Below are positions 18,019 through 27,965 of a DNA stretch of 64,000 bases, one piece after another. The notes beneath the pieces were generated by a model. The model was not told the origin of the DNA. It made no database searches and saw only the letters and a list, made by a program, of their open reading frames with translations. The stretch's first letter is position 1; every line of letters begins with the position of its first letter. This stretch comes from Arthrobacter sp. SW1 (GTDB lineage Bacteria; Actinomycetota; Actinomycetes; Actinomycetales; Micrococcaceae), in assembly GCF_001766675.1 (NCBI RefSeq), contig NZ_MJLT01000023.1:293254-357253 (forward strand), given 5' to 3'. Position numbers and translations under genes: made by a program.

Positions 18019-18873
18019 ATGGGGACAATCGTCGCAGCCTACGACGGCTCACCGGAGGCGGCCATCGCCGTGCGCTGGGCCGCGCGGCAGGCGTCGCTGC
18101 GGAACGACGCACTCACCGTGGTCCATTGCTCCATGTGGCCTGCCTTCACGCATGACCTTGGCCCTGTTCCCGGCATCGCCGACAGCGGCCTGCGGCATGC
18201 GGCCGAAGCCGTCCTGGCGGAAGGCGCGGTCATCGCCCGCGAGGAATCCCCCGGCGTCCCGGTCACCACTGTGCTGAAATACGGCTGGGCCGCCGGGCTG
18301 CTGCGCGATGTCGCCGGCGGGTCCGGCGCCGCCATGCTCGTGGTGGGCAGCCGTGGCATCGGCGGATTCATGGGCCTCCTGCTCGGTTCGGTGAGCCTTG
18401 AACTTGCCGCCACGGCGGACTGCCCCGTGGCGGTCATCCGTGAGGGAACGCATCCGGACGGGCCCGTCGTCGTCGGTATCGACACCGCGCACCCGCATTG
18501 GGAACCGATCGTCCGGCAGGCCTGCACCCTGGCGACGCTCACAGGGGCGTCCCTGAAGATTGCGCACGTCCACGCCAAGCACGGCGGAAAGCGCCACACT
18601 GCACCGCCCGGGCCACACCGGCCCGAGGAAGTGCTCGACGACGTCGAACGCACCGTGCGCCGCTGGTCACCCGTGCTCGACGTCAAGGCACACACGCTCC
18701 CCGGAAGCTCGACGGCGGGGACGCTGCTCGAGGCGGCGCGCGATGCGTCGGCGATTGTCGTCGGCGCCCACGGCACCGGGGTGGTGCAGGGAAGCATGGG
18801 GTCCACCGCGCATGCGGTGCTGCACCACGCCCTGTGCCCTGTGGTGGTTGTCCGCCCGGTGGAAGAGTCCTAG
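18019..18873 (+). CDS. Universal stress protein (tandem domains)
   Basis: 284 residues, two UspA domains in tandem (about 1-140 and 146-284). Both carry ATP-binding signatures: VVGSRGIGGFMGLLLGSVSL in the first, VVGAHGTGVVQGSMGSTAHA in the second. ATG 18019 starts 5 nt after the previous stop; GTG 18010 is an in-frame alternative. Last gene of the box A operon. Confidence 0.92.
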   Translation: MGTIVAAYDGSPEAAIAVRWAARQASLRNDALTVVHCSMWPAFTHDLGPVPGIADSGLRHAAEAVLAEGAVIAREESPGVPVTTVLKYGWAAGLLRDVAGGSGAAMLVVGSRGIGGFMGLLLGSVSLELAATADCPVAVIREGTHPDGPVVVGIDTAHPHWEPIVRQACTLATLTGASLKIAHVHAKHGGKRHTAPPGPHRPEEVLDDVERTVRRWSPVLDVKAHTLPGSSTAGTLLEAARDASAIVVGAHGTGVVQGSMGSTAHAVLHHALCPVVVVRPVEES

Positions 18874-19078
18874 GACGCGTCCCCGGGCTGCCGCCCGCAG
18901 GCCTCCACCGCGCTCGTCACCGTCGGAGCACGCACAATGACGCCCCGGCCCCCAGGTCCGCGAACATAGCCTCCCGCCTGCCGCCGCGGCGCGGCGCATC
19001 GCGGCGGGCGGGGCCGGCGGCTCCGGCGGCCATTCCGGGGCGCCCTTTCGCTGTCCGGCGAGCGGCCGCCGTCGACCG
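18874..19078. other. Non-coding gap between convergent universal stress genes
   Basis: About 205 nt, very GC-rich with several short self-complementary runs (for example GCCGCCGCGGCGCGGCG near 18980). No credible gene or strong perfect hairpin with a T-run. It probably holds the terminators of the two converging operons. Confidence 0.4.
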
Positions 19079-19945
19079 CTACTCGCCGTCCTTGGCCGGG
19101 ACCAGCCTGGTGACAATCGCCGGGCACGGCAGGTGGGAGAGCACGGCGTGCGCCGTGGAGCCCATCAGAAGCCGTTTGAACGCGCCTTTGCCCCGGCTTC
19201 CCAGGACGAGCAGGCGCGCATTTCCCGCAGCCTCCACCAATGCCTTCGCCGGCTCGGTGTCCACCGCGAGGACCTGGTGCACCGTGAGGTCCGGGTACTG
19301 CTCAGCCAGGCCGGCCGCGGTCTCGGAGAGGACTACCCGTTCCTCTTCCGCCGCCTGCTCGGCGAGCGCGCTCCCGGGCAAGCCGTGCGGCACCCTGAAG
19401 CGGGGGCTTCCGAAAGCGTGCAGGATGGTCAGCTCCTGGCCTTCCCGGTCGGCTTCCGCCGCGGCGAAGGCGACCGCCTGGACGGATTCTTCCGAACCGT
19501 CCGCACCGACAAGCACGCCGCGGCGGCCGTCGTCGTCGATGTTCCTGCCGATCACCGCCACAGGACAATGGGCGACGGCGGCAATCTGCAGCGCCCGGTC
19601 CGTCACCGCACCGCCGAAGCCGGAGGCACCGGTACCGACGACGACCATGGACGCCTTGCGGGACTGCTTGCGCAGCACGTTGCCAACACTGCCCGACGCC
19701 AGTTTGGTGGCGACGTCGACGCCCGGCTCGACTTCGAGGGCCCTCGCCCTCGCCTTCTCCAGCAATTCCTCGCCGAACTTCCTGATCGCTTCGACGAAGG
19801 CGTAGTTTTCGTAGGACCAGCGGTCATCCAGGGCGTGCACCAGGAGCACCGGCAGCTTCAGCGCCGCCGCCCTGTGCATGGCCCAGGCAGCCGCGGCCCT
19901 GCTGGCTTCAGTGTCGTTGACCCCGACGACAAGTGGATTCTTCAT
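19079..19945 (-). CDS. Universal stress protein (tandem domains)
   Basis: 288 residues from ATG 19945, where LVVGVNDTEAS starts the first UspA domain. The first domain has VVGTGASGFGGAVTDRALQ, the second LVLGSRGKGAFKRLLMGSTA, an intact ATP-binding signature. Transcribed away from the DosR-like regulator, from a promoter with box B. Related in architecture to Rv3134c-type proteins encoded beside mycobacterial dosRS, though here in the opposite orientation. Confidence 0.92.
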   Translation of the reverse strand: MKNPLVVGVNDTEASRAAAAWAMHRAAALKLPVLLVHALDDRWSYENYAFVEAIRKFGEELLEKARARALEVEPGVDVATKLASGSVGNVLRKQSRKASMVVVGTGASGFGGAVTDRALQIAAVAHCPVAVIGRNIDDDGRRGVLVGADGSEESVQAVAFAAAEADREGQELTILHAFGSPRFRVPHGLPGSALAEQAAEEERVVLSETAAGLAEQYPDLTVHQVLAVDTEPAKALVEAAGNARLLVLGSRGKGAFKRLLMGSTAHAVLSHLPCPAIVTRLVPAKDGE

Positions 19946-19981
19946 GGTGTTCCCGTTCCTTTGTCCGTGTCCTGTATGCCC

Positions 19982-20024
19982 AGTGTTACGCTCCGGCCGT
20001 GGCGCAGTTAGGGCCGGAAGTCCT
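19982..20024 (-). promoter_or_regulatory. DosR-like box B and -10 for the universal stress gene at 19945
   Basis: Reading on the minus strand, AGGACTTCCGGCCC (20024-20011) is followed after 23 nt by a -10-like AACACT (19987-19982), with predicted start near 19975. Same geometry as the other boxes in this island. Confidence 0.5.
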
Positions 20025-20245
20025 CTCGCCGCGCTACCGTGGCCGGTCCAGGGACACTGTTTCGAGGTACTCAGGAACCCCGGCGCTCCAGCCGAGGATG
20101 TCCGGAATCGCACCGTCGCGGCGGAGCCTGGCCAGATACAACAGACCACTCCCCCCTCGTTTGGCGACCCGGTTCACGACGTCGGCCAACCCGCTGGAGG
20201 AGCCCGCCGGCGGATACTTCAGGGCCGAACGTCATGAACGGGGCG

Positions 20246-20288
20246 GGGCCCTTCGGCCCTTGTAAGGGATCCGGCACGGGGGAAGGAT
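20246..20288 (+). promoter_or_regulatory. DosR-like box C and -10 upstream of the response regulator
   Basis: GGGCCCTTCGGCCC at 20246-20259, an inverted repeat (GGGCC/GGCCC), is followed after 23 nt by -10-like AAGGAT at 20283-20288. Predicted start near 20295; regulator ATG at 20353. A weaker partial box, GGGCCGAACGTCAT, is at 20222-20235. This would allow autoregulation. Confidence 0.45.
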
Positions 20289-20352
20289 TGGCTTTGCCGG
20301 CGGGGACATTCCCGGCCAGGCGGCTTATCGATGTGCGGGGGACGGGAGAATC

Positions 20353-21039
20353 ATGGACAACCAGGACGTTATTCGCAGGGACTCCGAAGGAGCCATCCGG
20401 GTGTTCATTCTCGACGACCACGAACTGGTGCGCCGGGGCCTCCAGGAGCTCCTCGAGAGCGAAGGCTTCATCATTGCCGGAATGTCCGGTTCAGCGGAAG
20501 AAGCCGCCCGCCGGATCCCGGCGCTGCGGCCCGACGTCGCCGTCCTCGATGCCCGGCTGCCGGACGGCACCGGCATCGAGGTCTGCCGGGATGTTCGCTC
20601 GGTTGATCCGTCCTTGGTCTGCCTCATCCTCACCAGTTACGACGACGAACAAGCCTTGCGTGGCGCCGTACTGGCCGGTGCGGCCGGGTATGTGATGAAG
20701 GAGATCGGCGGGACAGACCTCGTAGGTGCGCTCCGCCGGGCTGCCCGCGGGGAATCGCTGTTCGATGCCGGCTTGAAGGCCAAGATCGTCCAGGGCCTCA
20801 CTGAGCCGGAACGGGTTGATCCCAGGGTCGCCTCACTGACGCCGCAAGAACGCAAGGTCTTGGAACTCGTCGGCGAGGGACTCACCAACCGCCAGATCGG
20901 CGAACGGATGATCCTGGCGGAGAAGACAGTCAAGAACTACGTGTCATCCATGCTGGCCAAACTCGGATTCGAACGCCGCACCCAGGCCGCTGTCTTCATG
21001 GCCCACGGCCCCGACGCGGAAAACAGGCTCGGCCGCTGA
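20353..21039 (+). CDS. DosR/DevR-like response regulator (NarL/LuxR type)
   Basis: 228 residues. Receiver domain (residues ~15-130): acidic pair DD21-22, phospho-acceptor Asp66 in VAVLDARLPDGTG, and the conserved Lys in AAGYVMKE. LuxR-type helix-turn-helix at the C-terminus: LTPQERKVLELVGEGLTNRQ, with recognition helix AEKTVKNYVSSMLAKLG. By memory, TVKNYVS is the same as in M. tuberculosis DosR, whose Lys and Asn there read the GGGAC half-site, so similar boxes are expected. Paired with a DosS-like kinase gene that converges from the other side with an 11-nt gap, rather than lying downstream in the same operon as in mycobacteria. Probable hypoxia/NO/redox response. Confidence 0.9.
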   Translation: MDNQDVIRRDSEGAIRVFILDDHELVRRGLQELLESEGFIIAGMSGSAEEAARRIPALRPDVAVLDARLPDGTGIEVCRDVRSVDPSLVCLILTSYDDEQALRGAVLAGAAGYVMKEIGGTDLVGALRRAARGESLFDAGLKAKIVQGLTEPERVDPRVASLTPQERKVLELVGEGLTNRQIGERMILAEKTVKNYVSSMLAKLGFERRTQAAVFMAHGPDAENRLGR

Positions 21040-21050
21040 GAACCGCCGGG

Positions 21051-22823
<1,773 letters not shown>

Positions 22824-22865
22824 CTACCCGGGAGGGACCCACCCTTCCAGCCCCTCATCCGGCGA

Positions 22866-22908
22866 AGGTCTTTGTGCCCTGTTGATGTCCGTGCGGCGGG
22901 CGTACGGT
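22866..22908 (+). promoter_or_regulatory. DosR-like box D and leaderless promoter
   Basis: AGGTCTTTGTGCCC at 22866-22879, 23 nt, then TACGGT at 22903-22908 (fits the actinobacterial TANNNT -10). The ATG at 22915 is 7 nt beyond the hexamer, so the predicted transcription start coincides with the start codon; no Shine-Dalgarno sequence is present. Confidence 0.6.
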
Positions 22909-22914
22909 CAGGCC

Positions 22915-23388
22915 ATGACTAGCAAAGAAACATCCGTGCCAGGGGTTGAAGACCTGTCGCCCGAACAATGCTGGGAGCAACTGCGGGGCGTCTCCGTCGG
23001 GCGGCTCGCGGTCTGGGTGGAGGACCACCCGGACATCTTCCCGATCAACTACAAGGTGGACCACGGAACGCTGGTCTTCCGCACCGGGGAAGGCACCAAG
23101 CTCCACGCGGCCCTGGGTGGGGCGGCGGTGGCGCTCGAGGCCGACGGCGTCGACCAGGACTCCGGAATTGCCTGGAGCGTCGTGGTGAAAGGCCAGGCCG
23201 TCGCGGTGAAGCTGACCCAGGAGGTACTCGACACTGTGGGGCTTCTGCTCTTTCCCTGGCAGGCGGGGCGGAAGGATGCCTTCGTCAGGATTGTCCCGAC
23301 GTCGGTAACCGGCCGCCGCTTCAAGGTGGCACCGCCGCTTACCTGGTGGAGCCCTTTGGACGATGCCACCCGGGCAGGTTTGGAATGA
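22915..23388 (+). CDS. Pyridoxamine 5'-phosphate oxidase-fold protein
   Basis: 157 residues. Split-barrel flavin-binding fold: LSPEQCWEQLRGVSVGRLAV, then DIFPINYKVDHGTLVFRTGEG with the conserved IN-Y and F/L-R-T-x-x-G-T-K segment, and IAWSVVVKGQA. Members bind FMN, FAD or F420 and often act in redox or stress responses; Rv2003c/Rv3131-type flavoproteins are DosR-regulated in mycobacteria, but a specific reaction cannot be given. One of three homologues within 2.5 kb. Predicted leaderless mRNA under box D. Confidence 0.85.
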   Translation: MTSKETSVPGVEDLSPEQCWEQLRGVSVGRLAVWVEDHPDIFPINYKVDHGTLVFRTGEGTKLHAALGGAAVALEADGVDQDSGIAWSVVVKGQAVAVKLTQEVLDTVGLLLFPWQAGRKDAFVRIVPTSVTGRRFKVAPPLTWWSPLDDATRAGLE

Positions 23389-23435
23389 CCACGGAGCACC
23401 AGGACCCCGATTCCTGGCGCTTCGCGGCTTCCTGG

Positions 23436-24236
23436 CTAGGTGACGGCCGCGCGGGTAATCAGGGTGGGGCACTGGATATCGAACAGGACTGCCTTCGCGA
23501 CCGAGCCGACCAGGACCCGCAGGCCTCCCCTGCCCTTGCAGCCGAGCACCAGCAAGGCGGCATTCCGCGCGGCTTCCCGCAACGCTTCGGGCGCATCATG
23601 GTCCAGGTCGAGAAGTTCACGGACCGGAACACCCGGGCTCCCAGCTGTGGCAGCCGCCTTGGCGGATCCAAGGATGGTCCTGCCTTCCGTGACATCGCCG
23701 GCTGCGTGCACTACGGTCAAGGCGGTTCCGGTGCGCCGGGCCTCCGCGGCGGCCCGTGCCACGGCGATCGCGGCGTCCCGGGAGCCGTCCGTCCCGACGA
23801 CGATTCCGCCGTCCGCTGCTCCCGTAGCGGCCGGCACCACCGCCACCGGGCAGCGGCTCATGATGGCGGTCTGGAAGCTCACTGACCCGAAACCCTCACC
23901 GTGGATGTCGGGGGTGCGGTCCGTGCCCAGGGCCAGCAGTTCCGCGCCTCCGGACAGTCTGCACAGGACCTGGGCCGGCTCTCCGTCGTCGAGGAGCCGG
24001 CGGGCACGCAACCCGGGTTCGTTTGCCTGCAGGCGTGCGGTCTCGCCGTCGAGCAGTTCCTGTCCACGGGTACGGGCGGATATATAGTCGCTGCCGCCCG
24101 GAAACATGCCCCGCCCGGGCACGGCGTGCGCAAGCACGAGCTCACCGCCAAGGTCCACAGCCCGGCGCGCAGCCCAATCCGCGGCCGCCCGCGCCGCGCG
24201 GGAACCGTTGACGCCAACCAGAATCCTGCTGACCAT
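23436..24236 (-). CDS. Universal stress protein (tandem domains)
   Basis: 266 residues, two UspA domains. The first begins ILVGVNGSRAARAAADWAAR; its C-terminal part (LLALGTDRTPDIHGEGFGSV) has a weakened ATP signature. The second starts IVVGTDGSRDAA and ends with LLVLGCKGRGGLRVLVGSVA, which looks intact. Lies 51 nt downstream of the PNPOx-fold gene on the same strand, so is probably expressed from the box F promoter. Confidence 0.9.
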   Translation of the reverse strand: MVSRILVGVNGSRAARAAADWAARRAVDLGGELVLAHAVPGRGMFPGGSDYISARTRGQELLDGETARLQANEPGLRARRLLDDGEPAQVLCRLSGGAELLALGTDRTPDIHGEGFGSVSFQTAIMSRCPVAVVPAATGAADGGIVVGTDGSRDAAIAVARAAAEARRTGTALTVVHAAGDVTEGRTILGSAKAAATAGSPGVPVRELLDLDHDAPEALREAARNAALLVLGCKGRGGLRVLVGSVAKAVLFDIQCPTLITRAAVT

Positions 24237-24287
24237 GATCTCCCCCTGCCGCGCTTAATGCCGGCCGGCCGCCTGGTCCTGTCCGGG

Positions 24288-24710
24288 CTAGTACCGTTCC
24301 GGCTCGTCGCCGAGTTCGAAATAGCGGCCATGGATACGCTCAGGAGTGATCTCCACGTAGGTGTACTTGAGCGTCGGAATCCACGGCCTGAGGGGAAGCT
24401 TGTTCAGCCGGTCCACCTCGGACTGCGATTCGACTACCCGCGCCGTGCCCGTCACCACCACGCTCCATGCCTCCCCGTCCACCACCTCGTCCACTTCGAA
24501 CGCGACGCTTGAATTGACGGTGAGCTCGGCAAGCTTGGTTCCCGGATTGGTCCTCATCAGCACGACGCCGTTGTCCGCGATGTAGTTGATCGGATAGATA
24601 TCGGGCTTGCCCAGGACTGACACGGCCAGCCGGCCATGTCCGCACCGGCGCAGCACGTCCCACGACTGCTGTTCGTCGAGCACCGTACCCGGCCTCTCAT
24701 CGTTTTCCAT
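24288..24710 (-). CDS. Pyridoxamine 5'-phosphate oxidase-fold protein, second copy
   Basis: 140 residues from ATG 24710, with AAGGAGG upstream. Same split-barrel pattern as its neighbours (DVLRRCGHGRLAVSVLGKPD, YPINYIADNGVVLMRTNPGT, AWSVVVTGTARVV) and a C-terminal VEITPERIHGRYF. Unlike the two leaderless copies it has a normal ribosome site and a predicted 50-nt leader. First gene of an operon with the universal stress protein at 23436. Confidence 0.85.
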   Translation of the reverse strand: MENDERPGTVLDEQQSWDVLRRCGHGRLAVSVLGKPDIYPINYIADNGVVLMRTNPGTKLAELTVNSSVAFEVDEVVDGEAWSVVVTGTARVVESQSEVDRLNKLPLRPWIPTLKYTYVEITPERIHGRYFELGDEPERY

Positions 24711-24767
24711 GGGTTCTCCTCCTTGGAACTGCTCGGTGGCCGGGCCTCCCGGCCCTGCTGTCCGCCC

Positions 24768-24810
24768 AGTCTTTCGCTGCCCGGCGCCCGCCAACAGGGT
24801 CGAAAGTCAC
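24768..24810 (-). promoter_or_regulatory. DosR-like box F and -10
   Basis: On the minus strand GTGACTTTCGACCC (24810-24797), then 23 nt, then AAGACT (24773-24768); predicted start near 24761. Serves the PNPOx-fold/universal stress operon running left. Confidence 0.6.
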
Positions 24811-24854
24811 GACGGCGGCCGCCTCCTTGCGGTACGACACCGCCGGACGCGGGT

Positions 24855-24897
24855 GGGACTTTCTACCCTGCCGGCGCCGGGCACGAAAGCCTACGCT
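24855..24897 (+). promoter_or_regulatory. DosR-like box E and leaderless promoter
   Basis: GGGACTTTCTACCC (24855-24868), 23 nt, then TACGCT (24892-24897); the ATG at 24904 lies 7 nt after the hexamer, so transcription should start at the start codon. No ribosome site upstream. Serves the PNPOx-fold/Nudix operon running right; together with box F it fills the 193-nt divergent gap. Confidence 0.65.
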
Positions 24898-24903
24898 CGG
24901 TGC

Positions 24904-25386
24904 ATGGATACGCCCGCCCCCGCTGCCGGAACCTCATCCCTCGCTGCGCACGAATGCTGGAAATGCCTCGAAAGCGCTTCCGTGGGCAGGGTGGCGCTGG
25001 TGAACGGCGACGAACCGGAGATCTTCCCGGTCAATTACCTTCCGGACTTCGGCACGCTGATCTTCCGGACCGGACCGGGGACCAAGCTCGCCCTGGTGCA
25101 GGGTGGAAAAGCGGTCGCCTTTGAAGCCGACGGCCTCAACCGCTACGGCACCATCGCCTGGAGCATCATCGTCAAAGGAACGGCAGAGCTGGTCGAGGAC
25201 GAGGAAGAACTCCGCGAAGCCGCGGCAACCGGGCTTTCGCCGTGGGAGGCCGGCAGCAAGGACCAGCTCATCCGCATCATTCCGAGTGACGTCAGCGGGC
25301 GCCGCTTCGTTATCAAGGAACCTTCGCGGTGGTGGCCGCCTCTGGCCTCCAGCCCGCAGGGTACCGCCCCGGACAATGATTCCTGA
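24904..25386 (+). CDS. Pyridoxamine 5'-phosphate oxidase-fold protein, third copy
   Basis: 160 residues. Closely parallels the protein at 22915: AHECWKCLESASVGRVALV, EIFPVNYLPDFGTLIFRTGP, IAWSIIVKGTAELV, and a C-terminal SGRRFVIKEPSRWWPP. Probable flavin or F420-binding redox protein of unknown substrate. Predicted leaderless transcript; overlaps closely with the Nudix gene that starts 2 nt after its stop codon. Confidence 0.85.
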   Translation: MDTPAPAAGTSSLAAHECWKCLESASVGRVALVNGDEPEIFPVNYLPDFGTLIFRTGPGTKLALVQGGKAVAFEADGLNRYGTIAWSIIVKGTAELVEDEEELREAAATGLSPWEAGSKDQLIRIIPSDVSGRRFVIKEPSRWWPPLASSPQGTAPDNDS

Positions 25387-25387
25387 C

Positions 25388-25906
25388 ATGGCAGGAAAAG
25401 GCCCGGCACGAAGTGCCGGAATCCTCTTGTACCGCTTCGCGGACTCAACCGTGCACGTCTGGATCGCACACATGGGCGGACCGTTCTGGGCGGGCAAGGA
25501 GACCGCGGCGTGGTCCATTCCCAAAGGTCTGTATGACGGCGACGAAGACCCGTGGCAAGCTGCCCGGCGTGAATTCACGGAGGAGACCGGCTACCCGGTT
25601 CCTGCTGCCGCATTCTTCACCTTGGGTACTTTCAGGCAACCCTCCGGCAAGCTCCTCACGGCCTTCGCAGGTGCGCCGGACGCTGGTACGGGCGGCTTCG
25701 ATCCGACGAAGATCAGCAGCAACACCTTTGCCCTGGAGTGGCCGAAAGGTTCCCGCGTGCTCCGCGAGTATCCCGAGCTCGACCGGGCGGAATGGACCTC
25801 CATCGCCGGAGCCCGCGAGCGCCTGGTCAAAGGCCAACGTCCGCTCCTCGACGCGCTCCTTCAGCACCTCGAGGACACGGAAACGGAAGAGAATCGGATG
25901 CTGTAG
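25388..25906 (+). CDS. Nudix hydrolase
   Basis: 172 residues. Complete Nudix box GLYDGDEDPWQAARREFTEE-TGY (residues ~48-70; pattern G-x5-E-x7-R-E-x-x-E-E-x-G). The N-terminus SAGILLYRFADSTVHVWIAH and the following FWAGKETAAWSIPKG are typical of the NUDIX branch often described as NTP pyrophosphohydrolases including oxidative-damage enzymes. Hydrolyses a nucleoside diphosphate linked to another moiety, or inorganic/dinucleotide polyphosphates; substrate not predictable. ATG is 1 nt after the PNPOx stop, so translational coupling is likely. Confidence 0.9.
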   Translation: MAGKGPARSAGILLYRFADSTVHVWIAHMGGPFWAGKETAAWSIPKGLYDGDEDPWQAARREFTEETGYPVPAAAFFTLGTFRQPSGKLLTAFAGAPDAGTGGFDPTKISSNTFALEWPKGSRVLREYPELDRAEWTSIAGARERLVKGQRPLLDALLQHLEDTETEENRML

Positions 25907-26049
25907 CCACAGGCTCCGGTCGGAAACCGAACGAGGACGAGCCGCGCCGTCGAACAGCGTCCCGGCCGTGTCCGGTTAACGGGCGCGTCAGCAGCTGTGG
26001 CCAGGGCTCCGGCCGCTGGCACCCTGGTGCATGCCGGGGTCAGATGGGT

Positions 26050-26065
26050 GATCATGACCATGATC
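26050..26065. promoter_or_regulatory. 16-bp palindrome upstream of the multicopper oxidase
   Basis: GATCATGACCATGATC: 7-bp arms GATCATG/CATGATC with a 2-nt centre. Lies ~130 nt before the oxidase start, in a 287-nt gap without a gene. A dimeric-regulator operator is possible; no regulator gene is adjacent. Confidence 0.35.
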
Positions 26066-26109
26066 GTGGCACCGCTCCACCCTCAGCTGTAGTGCCATTG
26101 GTCCCCTCC

Positions 26110-26152
26110 GGGTCCTTTGGCTCTGGCGGCGCGGATGTCCGGAACGCAGGCT
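26110..26152 (+). promoter_or_regulatory. DosR-like box G and -10 upstream of the multicopper oxidase
   Basis: GGGTCCTTTGGCTC (26110-26123), 23 nt, CAGGCT (26147-26152); predicted start near 26159. The weakest match of the seven boxes but with the same spacing. Confidence 0.4.
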
Positions 26153-26193
26153 CTAAGCATCAGTCGTCAAGGGATGGAAGGAGTGTGCTCCTG

Positions 26194-27606
26194 ATGCAGC
26201 CGGTCAGCCGCCGGGCGGCACTGCTGTTGGGCGGCCTCGGACTGGCGGGAACAGCCGCCGGGGCTGCCGGGCTCTACCTGTACCTGGCGCCCTCGCCCGA
26301 ACAGGCCGGCGGAGTCGGCCTTGCCCAAGCGCCCGTCCTGCGGAGCTCTGCCGGCCGCCTGGAGCTCCGCCTCGAGGCAGCGCAGGTGACGGTACCGATT
26401 GCCGGCCGGCCGGCGTCGTGCTTTGCCTACAACGGGAGTGTCCCCGGCCCGACGCTTCGCCTCCGGGCAGGCGACACGCTGGCGGTCCGCCTGGTCAACA
26501 ATCTCCGGGAGGCGAGCAACCTGCACGTCCACGGCCTGCATGTCTCACCGCAAGGCAACGGGGACAACGCCTTCGTCACCGTGGAGCCGGGACGCAGCTT
26601 CGACTACGAATTCCGCCTCCCGGACCACCACCCGCCCGGCGTGTACTGGTACCACCCGCACCTCCACGGGAGCGCCGCGGACCAGGTCTTCGCCGGCCTG
26701 TACGGGGCGATCATCGTGGAAGAACCCCGGCCGCCGGAGGTAGCCCGCGAACGGATCCTGGTGGTCTCCGACATCACCGTGGACGGCTCCGGGAACATCA
26801 GGCCACCGTCGGCGATGGAGAGGATGGCCGGGCGGGAGGGCCGGCTCCTGCTGCTCAACGGCCAGGTGGCGCCGGTGATCGAAGCCCGGCCCGGCGAGCG
26901 TGAACGGTGGCGGATCGTCAACGCCTGCGTGGCCCGCTACCTCAGGCTCAGCCTCGACGGCCAAGCGCTTCAGCAGCCTGGGGACGGCACAGTGTTCCTG
27001 GCGCCGGGTAACCGCGCGGACTTGCTGTTCACCGCCGCGTCCGGCGAATCCGTGCTGCGGACGCTTCCCTACGACCGGGGCGGCGGAGGGATGATGGCCC
27101 CCGGCGGACCCGGCGGCGGTTTGCCCGACGGCGGTGCGGAACTGGCCAGGGTGCGCGTGTCCGGTGATCCCGGGCCCCCTTTGGCACCCGTAGCCGGGCG
27201 GGAGGCCCCCGCGGACCTCCGCCGGGCGCCCGTGGCAGCGCGGCGGCAGCTCGTCTTTGGCTCCCCCGGGCCGATGGGAATGATGGACTTCACCATCAAC
27301 GGCAGGCGGTTCAACCCGGCGAGGACCGACATAGCCGCAGCTGCCGGCAGTGTCGAGGAATGGACGCTGCTCAACAACACCCCCATGGACCATCCGTTCC
27401 ACCTGCATGTCTGGCCGATGCAGCCGGTTGAAGAGGACGGCCTGCCGCTCGGAACGGTGCGCTTCCAGGACGTGGTGAACGTACCTTCCGGGCGAAGCGT
27501 CAAAGTGCGGATCTCGTTCAACGACTTCACGGGCAGGACCGTCTATCACTGCCACATCCTGGACCACGAGGACCTCGGGATGATGGGGGTGATCGAGGTC
27601 CGGTAG
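26194..27606 (+). CDS. Exported multicopper oxidase
   Basis: 470 residues from ATG 26194, with AAGGAG ten bases upstream; GTG 26185 is in frame but too close to it. The start MQPVSRRAALLLGGLGLAG is a probable Tat signal (twin Arg), as expected for a cofactor-loaded exported enzyme. All four copper motifs are present: HVHGLH (111-116), YWYHPHLHGS (151-160), HPFHLHVW, and the C-terminal HCHILDHEDLGMM with type-1 ligands. A Met/Gly-rich insert (GGGGMMAPGGPGGG) may bind Cu(I). Likely cuprous or ferrous oxidase or laccase-like enzyme that consumes O2, which would fit a low-oxygen/metal stress setting. Confidence 0.92.
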   Translation: MQPVSRRAALLLGGLGLAGTAAGAAGLYLYLAPSPEQAGGVGLAQAPVLRSSAGRLELRLEAAQVTVPIAGRPASCFAYNGSVPGPTLRLRAGDTLAVRLVNNLREASNLHVHGLHVSPQGNGDNAFVTVEPGRSFDYEFRLPDHHPPGVYWYHPHLHGSAADQVFAGLYGAIIVEEPRPPEVARERILVVSDITVDGSGNIRPPSAMERMAGREGRLLLLNGQVAPVIEARPGERERWRIVNACVARYLRLSLDGQALQQPGDGTVFLAPGNRADLLFTAASGESVLRTLPYDRGGGGMMAPGGPGGGLPDGGAELARVRVSGDPGPPLAPVAGREAPADLRRAPVAARRQLVFGSPGPMGMMDFTINGRRFNPARTDIAAAAGSVEEWTLLNNTPMDHPFHLHVWPMQPVEEDGLPLGTVRFQDVVNVPSGRSVKVRISFNDFTGRTVYHCHILDHEDLGMMGVIEVR

Positions 27607-27965
27607 CCCGGGCTGACGCACGTCCCACCCGCAGGTCACGGCTGCCCTTCGCTCCATGATCGAGGCACAAGGAATATCCATGACCCAGCTGCTGGTGGCA
27701 GCCCTGTTCGAGGTGACCGGCACGGAATGCTTGGTTTCGAGCAGCAAGTCCGGGACCTCTCGCCCTTTTACGCACTCGCCGGTGACCACCACTGCGGGAA
27801 CGGACTGGAGCGGCGGCTTCCGGATGCTTGGAATCGCCGCCGTCACGGCGCTTGCCGCGTTGCTCGCTGCACTCCGCCGGGAGGTGGCTTCCGCCTGAGT
27901 GCCGTAGCCCCTGCGTGGCGAACCCGCTCCGATTAATGCGAACCGTTCGTGATAACGTAGCGGCT
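27607..27965. other. Gap with a possible degraded membrane-protein fragment and the GTPase promoter
   Basis: About 360 nt. An 80-codon frame at 27656-27898 ends in a hydrophobic stretch (MLGIAAVTALAALLAALRRE) like the end of a transporter, but has no ribosome site or recognisable family; it may be a gene remnant. Near the right end, inverted repeat CGAACCGTTCG (27939-27949) and -10-like TAACGT (27953-27958) look like the promoter of the GTPase gene. Confidence 0.35.

Noticed and set aside
27656..27898. 80-codon membrane-like gene
   Set aside because: No ribosome site and no recognisable family; kept only as a possible remnant in the gap entry.
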